Assembly (NCBI GenBank): GCA_001825675.1
Contig: MHYA01000188.1
Coordinates: 20,854-54,993 of the forward strand
Length of the DNA stretch: 34,140 nucleotides
Reading direction: 5' to 3'
Origin: Planctomycetes bacterium GWF2_42_9
GTDB lineage: Bacteria > Planctomycetota > Phycisphaerae > Sedimentisphaerales > UBA12454
The translations under genes and the position numbers were made by a program. The notes beneath the pieces are model-generated. The model worked only from the letters and a program-made list of their open reading frames with translations, was not told the DNA's origin and did not search any database. Shown here piece by piece: positions 1 to 8,245 of the stretch (position 1 is its first letter; every line of letters begins with the position of its first letter).

Positions 1-626
1 ACAAATTGTTTGCTGTATTCGATGTAATGCCATTCCTCGACCATAGGATTTGTAGGGCTTGCAGGCGATTGAAACGTATTAACCTGTGCGCTATCAGCGA
101 ACACTATTACATTATGCGGAACCTTAACCTGTTTATCAAAATTAATGACAAAAGGTGTCAGTCCTCTCCTATCCAAACTCAATTCCGCGTTAATACCATA
201 AGTCATCCATTTGGTGTTATATTTTGGTTTATATCTGCTGCTGCCGTATGGAAACGAAGGACATATCTCAACCGAATCATATTTTATATAAGGATACAAC
301 TTCGCTTGTTTCCTGAACAATGGCCTCTTGCCTTCCATCATAGTAGACGCAATCCCCGGCTCAAATCCGTAATACCACAATGTTCCCCACTGCCCACTTT
401 CATCTTTGACGTAAGATGCCTGCATAAAAACATTTCGTTTATTATCCTCAAGATACATATCGAACGCTATTGATAATTGTTTGAGATTCGAAGTACATAT
501 AACTTTTTTAGCCTGCCTTCTTGCCGAATTTAAAGCAGGAACAAGTATTGCCAGCATGATCGCTATGATCGAAATCACTACCAGCAGTTCAACAAGCGTG
601 AATCCTCTAGTTTTCCGATTATTCAT
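1..626 (-). CDS. Type II secretion/prepilin-like protein, C-terminus cut by window edge
   Basis: The reverse strand opens at an ATG (626-624) and stays open to the window edge, giving about 208 residues of an incomplete protein. It begins [20 protein letters not shown], a type IV prepilin-like leader with a G/F cleavage site and Glu at +5, followed by a hydrophobic helix ending in [14 protein letters not shown] and then CTSNLKQLS. This N-terminus is typical of the large pseudopilin-like families of planctomycetes and related phyla (DUF1559/XcpT-like annotations). The leader would be cut by a prepilin peptidase and the protein held in or exported through the inner membrane. The start lies two bases after the stop of the dockerin-like gene, so the two are probably translationally coupled and belong to the cobalamin-riboswitch operon. 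The specific role is unknown. Confidence 0.85.
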   Translation of the reverse strand, partial: MNNRKTRGFTLVELLVVISIIAIMLAILVPALNSARRQAKKVICTSNLKQLSIAFDMYLEDNKRNVFMQASYVKDESGQWGTLWYYGFEPGIASTMMEGKRPLFRKQAKLYPYIKYDSVEICPSFPYGSSRYKPKYNTKWMTYGINAELSLDRRGLTPFVINFDKQVKVPHNVIVFADSAQVNTFQSPASPTNPMVEEWHYIEYSKQF

Positions 627-628
627 TA

Positions 629-1801
629 TCAATCCTTTTTATACCAAGCCGCTTCATTTCGCCAGTGATTAGCAAAAATTCTAAAATCCTGAAAATCAAT
701 AAAACCGCTATCATTAATATCACCTTTAAGATACGTACCATCGCAAAGATAATCTTCCTGCATCAGGTACAGATCATTAAAATCGACTATGCCGTCACCA
801 TCCAAATCCGCCGACCAGAATTCGGCAGCCGTCATATTAAAACTATAAAGAGTGTAAGGCCCATAAACATAAGTATTCTGGTCTAGCTCGCTTTTACCGT
901 AATATATCGTACCGCTTTTTATATCTTCTGTGATTCCGGCAAATTTAAAATTCGGCAAAGGAAAACCGTGGGGATTTGCATATATATTCCCATCGATTGA
1001 TGTTACTGTATAGTTGTTTGGATCAGATGTCGGCACAATTTTTGCGATTCCAACATAACTTCCCATATAAATATTATAGTCGGCATCAATTACTATCGAA
1101 TCCGAACCTGCCAGCAGAGCGTTATTGACAATAAGTTTTGCAGCAACTATAAAACTATTATCCTCAGCAAAACTGTCAAGCTGTCCTCTGGAAATTCTAT
1201 ATATATCTACATAACCAAGCCCGCGGCCGTCAAACACCGGCTTAAAATCTGCCACATAAAGATTATCAGCATAATCAAATGCGATCGCACCGGAGTTCTT
1301 AGATGATACTTGCGTAACCTGCGTTTCACTTCCATTGCCGCTCATATCCAGCATAAAAATTGTATTGTTAACAGGACCTACTCCGTTGCTGAAAAGTTGA
1401 TTGTCCCGATACCTCGAAGCTGTAGAATAATAATTGCGGTTCAAAACTGTTTTTTCAGCGGCAATGCTGTTTAGCATTTCAACGTAAACCGCTTTTTGTG
1501 ATTCTCCTGTCGGCAAAAATACATTATTACTATCGCTTAAAAACGAAAAATCTGCAGGGTCCCACGTACTGGTTGTTGAATAGCCTGCATTCGCAAAAAC
1601 AACATTAAAACTATCGCTCACATTCGAATAGTAGTAAATGTCTTTGCCGTTAAAAGCATAAAGCAGGCCGTCAGCTTCACAAAAATCTATTCGCGTAAAC
1701 CCTTTGCTGTTTACGGTCCCTGCCGTTGCAGGTATTTCCGCTGCCGCCAGTTTGCCGACAGCAGCGGAAAGAAAAATCAAAATTAAATAAAAATATTTCA
1801 T
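629..1801 (-). CDS. Secreted beta-propeller-like protein with C-terminal dockerin-like repeats
   Basis: The 390-residue protein starts with a signal peptide ([21 protein letters not shown], cleavage near AAA). The middle (about 30-325) is built of short beta-rich repeats such as [16 protein letters not shown] and [15 protein letters not shown], which look like blades of an SMP-30/YncE-type propeller. The last 59 residues carry two calcium-loop segments, [13 protein letters not shown] (from 332) and [14 protein letters not shown] (from about 360), the layout of a type I dockerin. No enzyme motif was recognised. The gene sits directly between the PEP-CTERM gene (stop and start abut) and the prepilin-like gene, behind a cobalamin riboswitch. 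BtuG-type propellers of Bacteroidetes bind B12 at the cell surface, so a B12-capture role is a reasonable inference. Sequence homology to BtuG was not tested. Confidence 0.75.
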   Translation of the reverse strand: MKYFYLILIFLSAAVGKLAAAEIPATAGTVNSKGFTRIDFCEADGLLYAFNGKDIYYYSNVSDSFNVVFANAGYSTTSTWDPADFSFLSDSNNVFLPTGESQKAVYVEMLNSIAAEKTVLNRNYYSTASRYRDNQLFSNGVGPVNNTIFMLDMSGNGSETQVTQVSSKNSGAIAFDYADNLYVADFKPVFDGRGLGYVDIYRISRGQLDSFAEDNSFIVAAKLIVNNALLAGSDSIVIDADYNIYMGSYVGIAKIVPTSDPNNYTVTSIDGNIYANPHGFPLPNFKFAGITEDIKSGTIYYGKSELDQNTYVYGPYTLYSFNMTAAEFWSADLDGDGIVDFNDLYLMQEDYLCDGTYLKGDINDSGFIDFQDFRIFANHWRNEAAWYKKD

Positions 1802-2545
1802 TTATTTCTTACGTAAAAAACAAACCCCGGCCAGCAGCATCAACACCGTAGCCGGTTCGGGAATAACATCCGCAAAACCTACTACATCCGCAAGTCCGCT
1901 GTCCCCTGGAATATCAGTAACGCGAACATACATGATCCAATCAAGCGAAACACCTATCGCATTGCTGATATCCACCTGCGTTCCGCCGCATCCTCCTGCA
2001 TAATCAGCCTCTACATCGTTAGGCATTCTGCCCATATATGAAATACCGGGCGGTGTAGCATGAACAAAATTGCCAGCCGATGCTGTGTAAGGATATAAGG
2101 CGTCAGCATAAGTATTCGCAATCTCATAAAAAGCTATCCCATCCTGACTGACTTCAATTTTCGCGGGTTCAAAATAAGCATACACGATACTGCCGTCGCC
2201 CTCCCAATCAGTCGCGAAAAATGCGTTTCCAAAAATCAAGAAATCTATTCCATATTCAACATCTTCAGGATTATTAAGAACCTTGTGGTCGAATGCAATT
2301 GTTATAGAACCGCCATTACCAAGACTTAATACTTCTGATGCTTCCCAAGGTGCAGCTGCTATAGAAACAGGCCATGCATAACCATCCGACACAGGCGGAG
2401 CACCAAGCACAACATCAGGATTGTTATATCCAACATCTGCCCCAATACCCTGGGTAAATGAAATTATTGAACTTGCGTATGGCGATGCATTCAACATTGA
2501 ACAATATGCTAAAATAATATTTACAATTACTAAACTGCGTTTCAT
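1802..2545 (-). CDS. PEP-CTERM surface protein, first gene of cobalamin-riboswitch operon
   Basis: The 247-residue protein has an N-terminal signal peptide (MKRSLVIVNIILAYCSMLNA) and ends with VIPEPATVLMLLAGVCFLRKK, split here as a PEP motif, hydrophobic helix and basic tail. This is a PEP-CTERM sorting signal recognised by exosortase, so the product is exported and probably surface-attached. The body contains NNPDVVLGAPP, LSLGNGGSITIAFD, IDFLIFGNAFF and EPAKIEVSQDGIAFYEI. I recall this pattern from 'cell surface proteins' that recur in B12-regulated loci of several phyla. That recollection needs a database check. GGAG lies 11 bases before the ATG. The gene is the first one downstream of the cobalamin riboswitch, about 230 bases after its terminator, and leads a three-gene run of exported proteins. 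Its biochemical function is unproven. Confidence 0.8.
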   Translation of the reverse strand: MKRSLVIVNIILAYCSMLNASPYASSIISFTQGIGADVGYNNPDVVLGAPPVSDGYAWPVSIAAAPWEASEVLSLGNGGSITIAFDHKVLNNPEDVEYGIDFLIFGNAFFATDWEGDGSIVYAYFEPAKIEVSQDGIAFYEIANTYADALYPYTASAGNFVHATPPGISYMGRMPNDVEADYAGGCGGTQVDISNAIGVSLDWIMYVRVTDIPGDSGLADVVGFADVIPEPATVLMLLAGVCFLRKK

Positions 2546-2620
2546 TTTCTTCTACTCCAAAAACAAGGTTAAATTAATCAAAACGATATCCACATTGGGT
2601 CTGTTGCGGCCGATTGTTAG

Positions 2621-2641
2621 CCCCCTGATTTATTCAGGGGG
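2621..2641. terminator. 8-bp perfect hairpin in the leader of the PEP-CTERM operon
   Basis: CCCCCTGA and TCAGGGGG form an 8-bp stem around a 5-base loop. There is no T-run on the minus side, and only TTTGTAT on the plus side, so it is a weak terminator at best. It lies in the 5' leader between the riboswitch terminator and the PEP-CTERM start codon and could equally act as an mRNA-stabilising hairpin. Confidence 0.35.
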
Positions 2642-2741
2642 TTTGTATCGACCGCCAGGCAGACCTCAAAAGCATTAAGCTTTGTGGAATTGGACAAAAC
2701 TAAATTTCAGCCATAAAGTCCAAAAGAAATAAATATTTTTA

Positions 2742-2772
2742 TCTCTGTGAGCTCTGTGTCCTCTGTGGCTAA
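2742..2772. repeat. Dispersed intergenic repeat fragment (CTCTGTG-type)
   Basis: Three imperfect copies of a CTCTGTG phrase run head to tail and end in CTCTGTGGCTAA. The same style of low-complexity phrase occurs at 8221-8240 and 11528-11553 (GCCACTAAG/CACTAAGGC). I recall similar phrases between genes of many unrelated environmental bacteria. Here it lies in the leader between riboswitch terminator and gene. Confidence 0.45.
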
Positions 2773-2815
2773 AAACAAAAAAAGCCGCCGTTCCCGACAA
2801 AAGGAACGGCGGCTT
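2771..2815 (-). terminator. Intrinsic terminator of the cobalamin riboswitch
   Basis: GCCGCCGTTCC (2784-2794) pairs perfectly with GGAACGGCGGC (2803-2813) around an 8-base loop. On the minus strand the stem is followed by TTTTTTTGTTTTT (2783-2771). This is a strong Rho-independent terminator reading leftward, placed just after the cobalamin aptamer and before the PEP-CTERM operon. It is the likely off-switch of the expression platform. Confidence 0.9.
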
Positions 2816-2859
2816 ATAATCCAAAACAAAAATGCTGCGATAAACGCAACATATTCGTC

Positions 2860-3068
2860 GGTGTTCCTTACGCGAGAACTCTCAACAAATTTTCGATTTC
2901 AGCAAGGTTTTCTGACTTGCGTTTTCACAAAGAACCCTTCCCGTTCTGAAATTTCGAATTTGAGATTAAAATTTTCAAAACAGTGGTACGACTTCTTTGG
3001 TCATCAAACGCTTACAGCGGCGCGACCGTTACGGCTTTTAACCGTATTCCCTTTACCAAAATCAATAT
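2860..3068 (-). ncRNA. Cobalamin (adenosylcobalamin-type) riboswitch
   Basis: Read on the minus strand, this leader carries the conserved blocks of the cobalamin aptamer in order. They are AAAGGGAATACGG with the paired AAGCCGTAACGG (about 3055-3025), CGCCGCTGTAAG (about 3022-3011), ACCACTG (2987-2981), CGGGAAGGG (2943-2935), and the B12 box GCAAGTCAGAAAACC followed by TTGC (2920-2902). The flanks TGATTT/AAATCG can close P1. A further hairpin, GTTC-loop-GAAC (2879-2863), has a loop containing CGCG that could kiss the CGCG of the upstream multi-arm loop, as in known L5-L13 contacts. An intrinsic terminator follows at 2815-2771. Ligand binding is expected to lower expression of the downstream PEP-CTERM/propeller/prepilin operon. 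Confidence 0.93.
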
Positions 3069-3085
3069 TTTCTTTTTAAAAGAAC

Positions 3086-3107
3086 AGGCGTAGTTTACTC
3101 TGCGCCT
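3086..3107. terminator. Weak hairpin after the coiled-coil gene
   Basis: AGGCG (3086-3090) pairs with CGCCT (3103-3107) over a 12-base loop. On the minus strand GTTCTTTT follows. It could end transcripts of the upstream coiled-coil gene, but the stem is short and it overlaps the likely riboswitch promoter. Confidence 0.3.
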
Positions 3108-3120
3108 TTATATCTGTAAA
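3092..3120 (-). promoter_or_regulatory. Sigma-70 promoter for the cobalamin riboswitch transcript
   Basis: On the minus strand TTTACA (3120-3115) and TAAACT (3097-3092) are separated by exactly 17 bases. The predicted start of transcription falls about 20 bases before the aptamer's first conserved block. Spacing and position fit, but the hexamers are each one or two bases off consensus. Confidence 0.5.
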
Positions 3121-3128
3121 CAAAAATC

Positions 3129-3854
3129 TTATTTTAGCACAAAAATTACAATCAACAGCGCGATAATCGCAAACGTGCAAACTCCCATTGCAGTTATAAA
3201 AACCCACATAAACCGCTTATGCTGGGTATTTAGAATGTATTTCAGATACCTGTCGCTGGCGGAGAATGTTTTGCCCATCTGCTCAATACTTCCAGCCTGC
3301 TCGGCGACATTATCCTTCAATTTATCAGTGATCGTGTTAAATTTCCGCATCCCCTCAACGATTTGATTATCAACCGCGGCCGAGGCAGCAATCTGTCCTG
3401 CCATTTCCTTTATCGCGGCCGTTTGCGTTTCGGATGCCGCCGGTATTTTCGCGATCGTCTCGGCAAACTGCTGATTTTTTAATGCCTGCGTCTTCAACTG
3501 CTCAATAAGCGACTCCACAACCATTTTCTGATTTTTCATACCCTCTGGTAAGTTCTGAAGAAGCTGGGGAATTTCATCAATCCGTTGCATCAACTTTGCA
3601 TTTTGCGCAACGTGCCTGTCGAGATTTTCATTAATAGATCCCAGTTTTTGAACAAGCTGCTCAAAAGAATTCTGGATCATTTGAAGTGCTTCTGTTCGTT
3701 CAGGTAAATCTGTTCTGCGCGGAAGCGGAATGATGTTGTGAAAATTTTTGGGCAATTCTGTGGTTTCCGGCCCCTGCAAATGCTCATATACATTACCTTT
3801 TTTCTTTGCAGAAAACCATTTTGTCGTTCTTGTTATCAGCTCTTTGATTGCCAT
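3129..3854 (-). CDS. Coiled-coil protein with C-terminal membrane anchor
   Basis: The 241-residue product is rich in Gln, Glu and Lys through the centre (about residues 55-205), with heptad-like stretches such as FEQLVQKLGSINENLD and MGKTFSASDRYLKYIL. It ends in one strong transmembrane helix (MWVFITAMGVCTFAIIALLI) and a short VFVLK tail, so it is probably a tail-anchored inner-membrane protein. It resembles the helical signalling part of chemoreceptor-like proteins only in general composition. There is no sensor domain or enzyme motif. I chose the ATG at 3854 because AGGGAA lies 8 bases upstream. An in-frame TTG at 3878 has no comparable support. It is a single gene divergent from the dehydrogenase. 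Function unknown. Confidence 0.8.
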   Translation of the reverse strand: MAIKELITRTTKWFSAKKKGNVYEHLQGPETTELPKNFHNIIPLPRRTDLPERTEALQMIQNSFEQLVQKLGSINENLDRHVAQNAKLMQRIDEIPQLLQNLPEGMKNQKMVVESLIEQLKTQALKNQQFAETIAKIPAASETQTAAIKEMAGQIAASAAVDNQIVEGMRKFNTITDKLKDNVAEQAGSIEQMGKTFSASDRYLKYILNTQHKRFMWVFITAMGVCTFAIIALLIVIFVLK

Positions 3855-4074
3855 AACTTTTCCCTGTCGCGGTTGCAATACTATACATAAACTGTTAATC
3901 CGTTACGATATATAATGTGCCCAAAGTCCTATAAAAGCAAGAAAAATCCTTACAATCATCCCTATTCGTCTTAATTTTTAGATATTTGGTCTATTGTATT
4001 TAAACATAATGCTTATTGAGAAAATCGACTGCTTTAGAGAATATACTTTGTGGTTCATTTGGAAAGGTTTTACG

Positions 4075-5256
4075 ATGAAAGCTCTTGTTTACCATGGCGT
4101 TCACGATGTCCGTATCGATGAAGTTCCACACCCAGAGATTAAAGACCCGACCGATGCCATAATCAAGGTTACACTTACCGCCATTTGCGGTTCTGATCTG
4201 CATATGTATGATGGCTATATCCCAATGATGAAAAAAGGTGATATTCTCGGCCATGAATTTATGGGCACAGTAGTGGAAACAGGCGCTGAAGTTAAAAAAC
4301 TAAAAATCGGCGACAAAGTTGTTGTACCATTTCCCATCGCTTGCGGACATTGTTTTTACTGCAAAAATGGAATGTTCTCGCTTTGCGATAATAGTAACCC
4401 CAACAAAAAGGATGCTGAAAAATTTTATGGTTATACCGCTGCGGGCATTTATGGATATTCTCATTTATTTGGGGGTTTCCCCGGCGGTCAGGCCGAATAC
4501 GCGCGCGTTCCCTATGCTGATGTCGACACATTTAAAGTACCAAACGAAATCCCTGATGAAAAAGTTTTATTTCTGTCCGATATTTATCCGACCGGCTATA
4601 TGGCCGCTGATTTTTGCCAAATCCAACCAAATCAGACTATTGCAGTTTGGGGCTGCGGACCAGTTGGCCAATTCGCCATACGCAGTTGTCTTATGCTTGG
4701 AGCAGAGCGTGTGATAGCTATTGACAGATTCCCCGAACGTCTGCAAATGGCAAAAGCTGCCGGACCCAACGTGGAAGTCATCAACTATCTTAAAATTAAA
4801 CACATAACGCAGAATTTGAGAGAAATGACTAACGGCCAAGGCCCGGATGCCTGCATCGATGCTGTCGGTCTTGAAGCACACGGAAAAGGGATTTCAGCAA
4901 AATATGATAAAGTAAAGCAAACGATCAAACTACAAACAGATCGTCCCACCGTCCTTCGAGAGACAATACAAGCATGTCGAAAAGGTGGAATCGTCTCGAT
5001 AGTCGGCGTTTATGGCGGATTTATAGATAAAATGCCTATAGGCTCTGCTTTTAATAAAGGATTGATTCTAAGAATGGGCCAGACACCGGTACAGAAATAT
5101 ATTGAGCGTCTCTTTGAAACGATTGTTAATGGTAAAATCGATCCTTCTTTTGTAATCACGCACAGATTGCATCTCGAAGATGCACCGCGTGCTTACGGCA
5201 TTTTCAAAAATAAAGAAGATAACTGCATCAAAGTCGTACTCAAACCCTGGCAATAA
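4075..5256 (+). CDS. Zinc-dependent alcohol dehydrogenase (formaldehyde dehydrogenase-like MDR)
   Basis: The 393-residue protein is a medium-chain dehydrogenase/reductase. Catalytic zinc ligands are seen at Cys38 (ICGSDLH) and His60-Glu61 (LGHEFMG). A structural zinc loop is formed by Cys90, 93, 96 and 104 ([15 protein letters not shown]). The NAD(P) Rossmann motif is GCGPVGQFA, followed by [11 protein letters not shown]. The insert [17 protein letters not shown] and overall length match the glutathione-independent formaldehyde dehydrogenase-like group, which oxidises alcohols or aldehydes in the cytosol. The exact substrate cannot be read. GGAAAGG lies 8 bases before the chosen ATG. The in-frame upstream ATG at 4009 lacks a ribosome site. 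The FAH-fold gene follows 42 bases later but has its own promoter. Confidence 0.9.
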   Translation: MKALVYHGVHDVRIDEVPHPEIKDPTDAIIKVTLTAICGSDLHMYDGYIPMMKKGDILGHEFMGTVVETGAEVKKLKIGDKVVVPFPIACGHCFYCKNGMFSLCDNSNPNKKDAEKFYGYTAAGIYGYSHLFGGFPGGQAEYARVPYADVDTFKVPNEIPDEKVLFLSDIYPTGYMAADFCQIQPNQTIAVWGCGPVGQFAIRSCLMLGAERVIAIDRFPERLQMAKAAGPNVEVINYLKIKHITQNLREMTNGQGPDACIDAVGLEAHGKGISAKYDKVKQTIKLQTDRPTVLRETIQACRKGGIVSIVGVYGGFIDKMPIGSAFNKGLILRMGQTPVQKYIERLFETIVNGKIDPSFVITHRLHLEDAPRAYGIFKNKEDNCIKVVLKPWQ

Positions 5257-5261
5257 AAATC

Positions 5262-5299
5262 TTTACTAGTTGGCAGTGATTATATTATAATCGCAGCTA
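5262..5299 (+). promoter_or_regulatory. Promoter giving a probable leaderless mRNA for the FAH-fold gene
   Basis: TTTACT (5262-5267) and a perfect TATAAT (5286-5291) are 18 bases apart. The A of the ATG (5299) is the eighth base after the -10 box, which is where transcription normally starts. No Shine-Dalgarno is visible before the ATG. Confidence 0.55.
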
Positions 5300-6219
5300 T
5301 GAAACTGATTACATTCAAAAACAACAACGTATGCTCTTTTGGTGCTCTAACTGAAAAAGGCATTATTGATTTAAGCGGCGGTTTTGAAAGCATTATCGAA
5401 ATCATTACCAATTACCCGCAAAATCTCGAAAAAGCAAAAACACTAATCAATAAAAGCTCCATCTTCATTAACCCTTCTTCGGTTGAACTTTTAGCACCAA
5501 TATTAAAACCTGGAAAAATCCTCGCTCTTGCCGGCAATTATGCCAAACACATTATTGAAGCAGGTCTGAAACTCGGCCTGACTGCTTCACCCCGGCAAAC
5601 GACTGTTCCGAGGCCATTCATCAAACCGGCAACCGTTATAAATCATCCCAACGCAATCATCCCCTGGCCGTCATACAGTCGTGAAATAGATTACGAACTT
5701 GAACTTGCGATCGTCATTGGCAAAACCGCAAAATGCGTCAGTCCGCAGGATGCGAAAAATTGTATCGCAGGCTACACAATCGCAAACGATGTCTCTGCTC
5801 GCAGCGTTACTTTTAAACAAGGCCGCGAAAAAAGACCCTGGGATGAATTTTATGATTGGCTCAACGGCAAATGGGCTGATGGTTTTCTGCCGCTTGGCCC
5901 CTGCATTGTTACCGCCGATGAATTTGCCGACCCGCAAAATTTACAAATGACTCTCAAGGTAAATGGTGAAATCCGCCAAAACGCGAACACTTCGGATATG
6001 ATTTACAACGTCTATGATATCGTATCGTTCTTAAGCAATATGATGACGCTTGAGCCAGGCGATATTATCGCGACAGGCACTCCCGAAGGCGTCGGAATGG
6101 CAACAAGCAACTACCTCAACGCCGGCGACAAAATCGAATGTTACATTGAAAAAATCGGAACGCTGACAAACACACTCGGCTCCAAACCTGAAAATTTCTA
6201 TGAACCATTGGCGAAATAA
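5299..6219 (+). CDS. Fumarylacetoacetate hydrolase-family protein
   Basis: The 306-residue protein has the FAH C-terminal catalytic fold. Visible marks are GKILALAGNYAKH (72-84), PRPFIKPATVI, the metal-binding DYELELAIVIG (Glu133, Glu135), NDVSARSV (Asp164) and LEPGDIIATGTPEGVG near the C-terminus. Relatives hydrolyse or isomerise 2-keto- or acylpyruvate-type acids (2-hydroxyhepta-2,4-diene-1,7-dioate isomerase, oxaloacetate decarboxylase, 2,4-diketo-3-deoxy-sugar acid hydrolases) with Mg2+ or Mn2+. The protein contains the usual N-terminal domain and is full length. It sits just after the zinc dehydrogenase on the same strand, which would suit a sugar-acid route, but the pairing is only suggestive. 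The mRNA appears to be leaderless. Confidence 0.9.
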   Translation: MKLITFKNNNVCSFGALTEKGIIDLSGGFESIIEIITNYPQNLEKAKTLINKSSIFINPSSVELLAPILKPGKILALAGNYAKHIIEAGLKLGLTASPRQTTVPRPFIKPATVINHPNAIIPWPSYSREIDYELELAIVIGKTAKCVSPQDAKNCIAGYTIANDVSARSVTFKQGREKRPWDEFYDWLNGKWADGFLPLGPCIVTADEFADPQNLQMTLKVNGEIRQNANTSDMIYNVYDIVSFLSNMMTLEPGDIIATGTPEGVGMATSNYLNAGDKIECYIEKIGTLTNTLGSKPENFYEPLAK

Positions 6220-6223
6220 AGAA

Positions 6224-6245
6224 GGCCGCGATATTAAACGCGGCC
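6224..6245. terminator. Bidirectional terminator between FAH-fold gene and rpoD
   Basis: GGCCGCG (6224-6230) pairs perfectly with CGCGGCC (6239-6245) over an 8-base loop. On the plus side GTTCCATAATTTTAATTTTTT follows in two short runs of T. On the minus side TTCTTTATTT follows. It lies between the convergent ends of the FAH-fold gene and rpoD and probably serves both. Confidence 0.75.
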
Positions 6246-6287
6246 GTTCCATAATTTTAATTTTTTATATTTTATTTTTGATTTTCG

Positions 6288-8153
6288 TTATGCTGATTTC
6301 TGATCAACGAATCCTTCCAGTCTTCTGCTTCTGACCGGATGCTGAAGTTTGCGAATAGCTTTCGCTTCAACCTGACGAACACGTTCACGTGTAACTTTGA
6401 AAATTCTGCCGACTTCTTCGAGCGTGTACGTATAACCATCGCCCAGACCGTAACGCAATTTAATGATTTCGCGTTCACGATAAGTCAGCGTCTTCAAAAT
6501 CTCATCGATCCTGTCCTTCAGCATCTCGTGCGTTGCCGATTGCACGGGCGATTCTGCCGATTCGTCCTCAATGAAATCGCCGAAATAGCTGTCTTCGCTT
6601 TCACCGATCGGCCTGTCAAGACTTATCGGGTGTTTTGAGATTTTCAGAACGCGTCTTGCTTCCGAAACGCTCAACTGTGTTTCAGCGGCAATTTCTTCGA
6701 TCGTAGGTTCACGTCCAAGTTTCTGCAAGAGTTCCTTACTTACAATTCTCAATCTGCTCATCGTCTCAATCATATGAACAGGTATTCTGATTGTACGTGC
6801 ATGGTCAGCGATCGCTCTTGTGATAGCCTGGCGAATCCACCACGTCGCATAAGTACTGAATTTATAGCCTCTGCGGTATTCATATTTATCAACCGCACGC
6901 ATCAGGCCGGTATTGCCTTCCTGAATAATATCAAGGAAACTCAAACCGCGATTGCGGTATTTCTTCGCGATCGAAACAACCAATCTCAGGTTACCGCTGG
7001 AAAGCTGCCGTTTCGCAAGTTCATATTGCGAGAAAACCGCCCGCACAGCCTTTAGTCTTCGCTCAAGCTGCTCCGGCGTTTCAAGCACCATTTCCTCCAT
7101 CCCGGCAAATTCCTGCTTCATCGCGTCAATATCTTCCTGCACGTAATCAGCGTTCGGCCCTGCCGTGATGTATTGATTAAGCTGACGCATTTTTGAAAGA
7201 ATGCCTTCCAGCTTTTTCATCAAAGGCTGAATCCTGCTTGTTCGCAAGCTCAATTCCTCAAGCAGACTCGCAACTTTTGCGCGGTTGAATTTAAGCTGCT
7301 TATATACCTTTTTCTTTTCAGTCTCGTTCTGTGTACCCAGAAAATCGCTGAAAAGTTTTGTATTTTTCTCAAGCAATTTATTTACAGTTTTCAAATTCTC
7401 CGGCAGTCTGCTGCGTACAACCGAACGAATAAGATTTTCCGATGTACTCATTTTCATCGTTCGATCGAAAGGCAAAGCGCCCTCGCTTACCTGCTGAAGT
7501 ATTTCGATCGCCGCTATTGCGCAATAATCGCTTTCGAGCACTTTTCTGCGGAATGCCATTCTTGTAAGTTCAATTTTACGTGCAAGTGAAATTTCCTGCT
7601 CACGTGTCAGCAGCGGTATTTCGCCCATTTGCGTAAGATACATTCTTACAGGGTCATCGATTCTGCCTGTATCTATCAGTTCGTTTTCGAGCAGAGTATC
7701 TTCTGTATCCTCTGCCGCTTCAGCTTCTTCATCGACAAACACTTCGTCATCGACTTCGAATTCCTCTTCATCGTCTTGTTTTTCTATTTCCGCTTCATCG
7801 AGCAGCGAAATGCCCATTTCATCGAGCGTCATAATCAAATTCTCAAGCCTTGCCGGAGAAATAGATTCATCAGGAAGCTCATTATTCATTTCTTCATAAG
7901 TGATGTAGCCCTTTTTCTTGGCTTTTTCAATGATGAGCTTGATTTTATCCTCAATAGTTTTTTGAGTCGCCTCCGGGGTTGCAGGCGTTTGACCATCTTT
8001 GCTTTCCTGCTGCTCAGACTGTTTCATCGCAGCTTCAGCGGCTGCCAAAGCCTCGATATTCTTCTCGGCTTGTTTCATCTTCGCTTTGCGATCTTTGTCT
8101 TTATCTTTTTCTTTGTCTTTCAAATTCTTGCTGTCTGCTTTTTTCTTTGTCAC
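6288..8153 (-). CDS. rpoD: RNA polymerase primary sigma factor RpoD
   Basis: The 621-residue protein is the housekeeping sigma-70. A lysine/alanine-rich N-terminus precedes region 1.1 (about 65-125, [20 protein letters not shown]) and a very acidic linker. Region 1.2 is [18 protein letters not shown]. Region 2 contains [20 protein letters not shown] and [15 protein letters not shown], which hold core binding and the -10 recognition helix. Region 3 and region 4 follow, the latter with [15 protein letters not shown] and [17 protein letters not shown] for -35 binding. It directs most transcription in the cytosol. The start is GTG at 8153, with AGGAAA 8 bases upstream. It lies downstream of dnaG as in the classical macromolecular-synthesis cluster, but without rpsU in this window. 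Confidence 0.97.
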   Translation of the reverse strand: MTKKKADSKNLKDKEKDKDKDRKAKMKQAEKNIEALAAAEAAMKQSEQQESKDGQTPATPEATQKTIEDKIKLIIEKAKKKGYITYEEMNNELPDESISPARLENLIMTLDEMGISLLDEAEIEKQDDEEEFEVDDEVFVDEEAEAAEDTEDTLLENELIDTGRIDDPVRMYLTQMGEIPLLTREQEISLARKIELTRMAFRRKVLESDYCAIAAIEILQQVSEGALPFDRTMKMSTSENLIRSVVRSRLPENLKTVNKLLEKNTKLFSDFLGTQNETEKKKVYKQLKFNRAKVASLLEELSLRTSRIQPLMKKLEGILSKMRQLNQYITAGPNADYVQEDIDAMKQEFAGMEEMVLETPEQLERRLKAVRAVFSQYELAKRQLSSGNLRLVVSIAKKYRNRGLSFLDIIQEGNTGLMRAVDKYEYRRGYKFSTYATWWIRQAITRAIADHARTIRIPVHMIETMSRLRIVSKELLQKLGREPTIEEIAAETQLSVSEARRVLKISKHPISLDRPIGESEDSYFGDFIEDESAESPVQSATHEMLKDRIDEILKTLTYREREIIKLRYGLGDGYTYTLEEVGRIFKVTRERVRQVEAKAIRKLQHPVRSRRLEGFVDQKSA

Positions 8154-8184
8154 TTCTGTTTCCTGAATAATAGTAGAAAAACTC

Positions 8185-8198
8185 TCGGCCGCGGCCGA
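8185..8198 (-). terminator. GC-rich palindrome in the dnaG-rpoD gap
   Basis: TCGGCCGCGGCCGA is a perfect 14-base palindrome. On the minus strand it is followed after GAG by TTTTT. It may be a terminator or attenuator partly separating rpoD from dnaG transcripts. The stem is short because the palindrome has no natural loop. Confidence 0.45.
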
Positions 8199-8220
8199 TT
8201 CCGTATTTTTTATTTTAATT

Positions 8221-8240
8221 CATCGTGCCTTAGTGGCTTA
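8221..8240. repeat. Dispersed intergenic repeat fragment (GCCTTAGTGGC-type)
   Basis: The phrase GTGCCTTAGTGGCTTAG between dnaG and rpoD resembles the reverse complement of the repeat at 11528-11553. It is short, so identity as a repeat copy is tentative. Confidence 0.35.
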
Positions 8241-8245
8241 GACGA

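Noticed and set aside
2747-3079. Plus-strand frame over the riboswitch region
   Set aside because: The minus strand here is explained by the cobalamin aptamer and terminator. The frame has no ribosome site and an unnatural composition.
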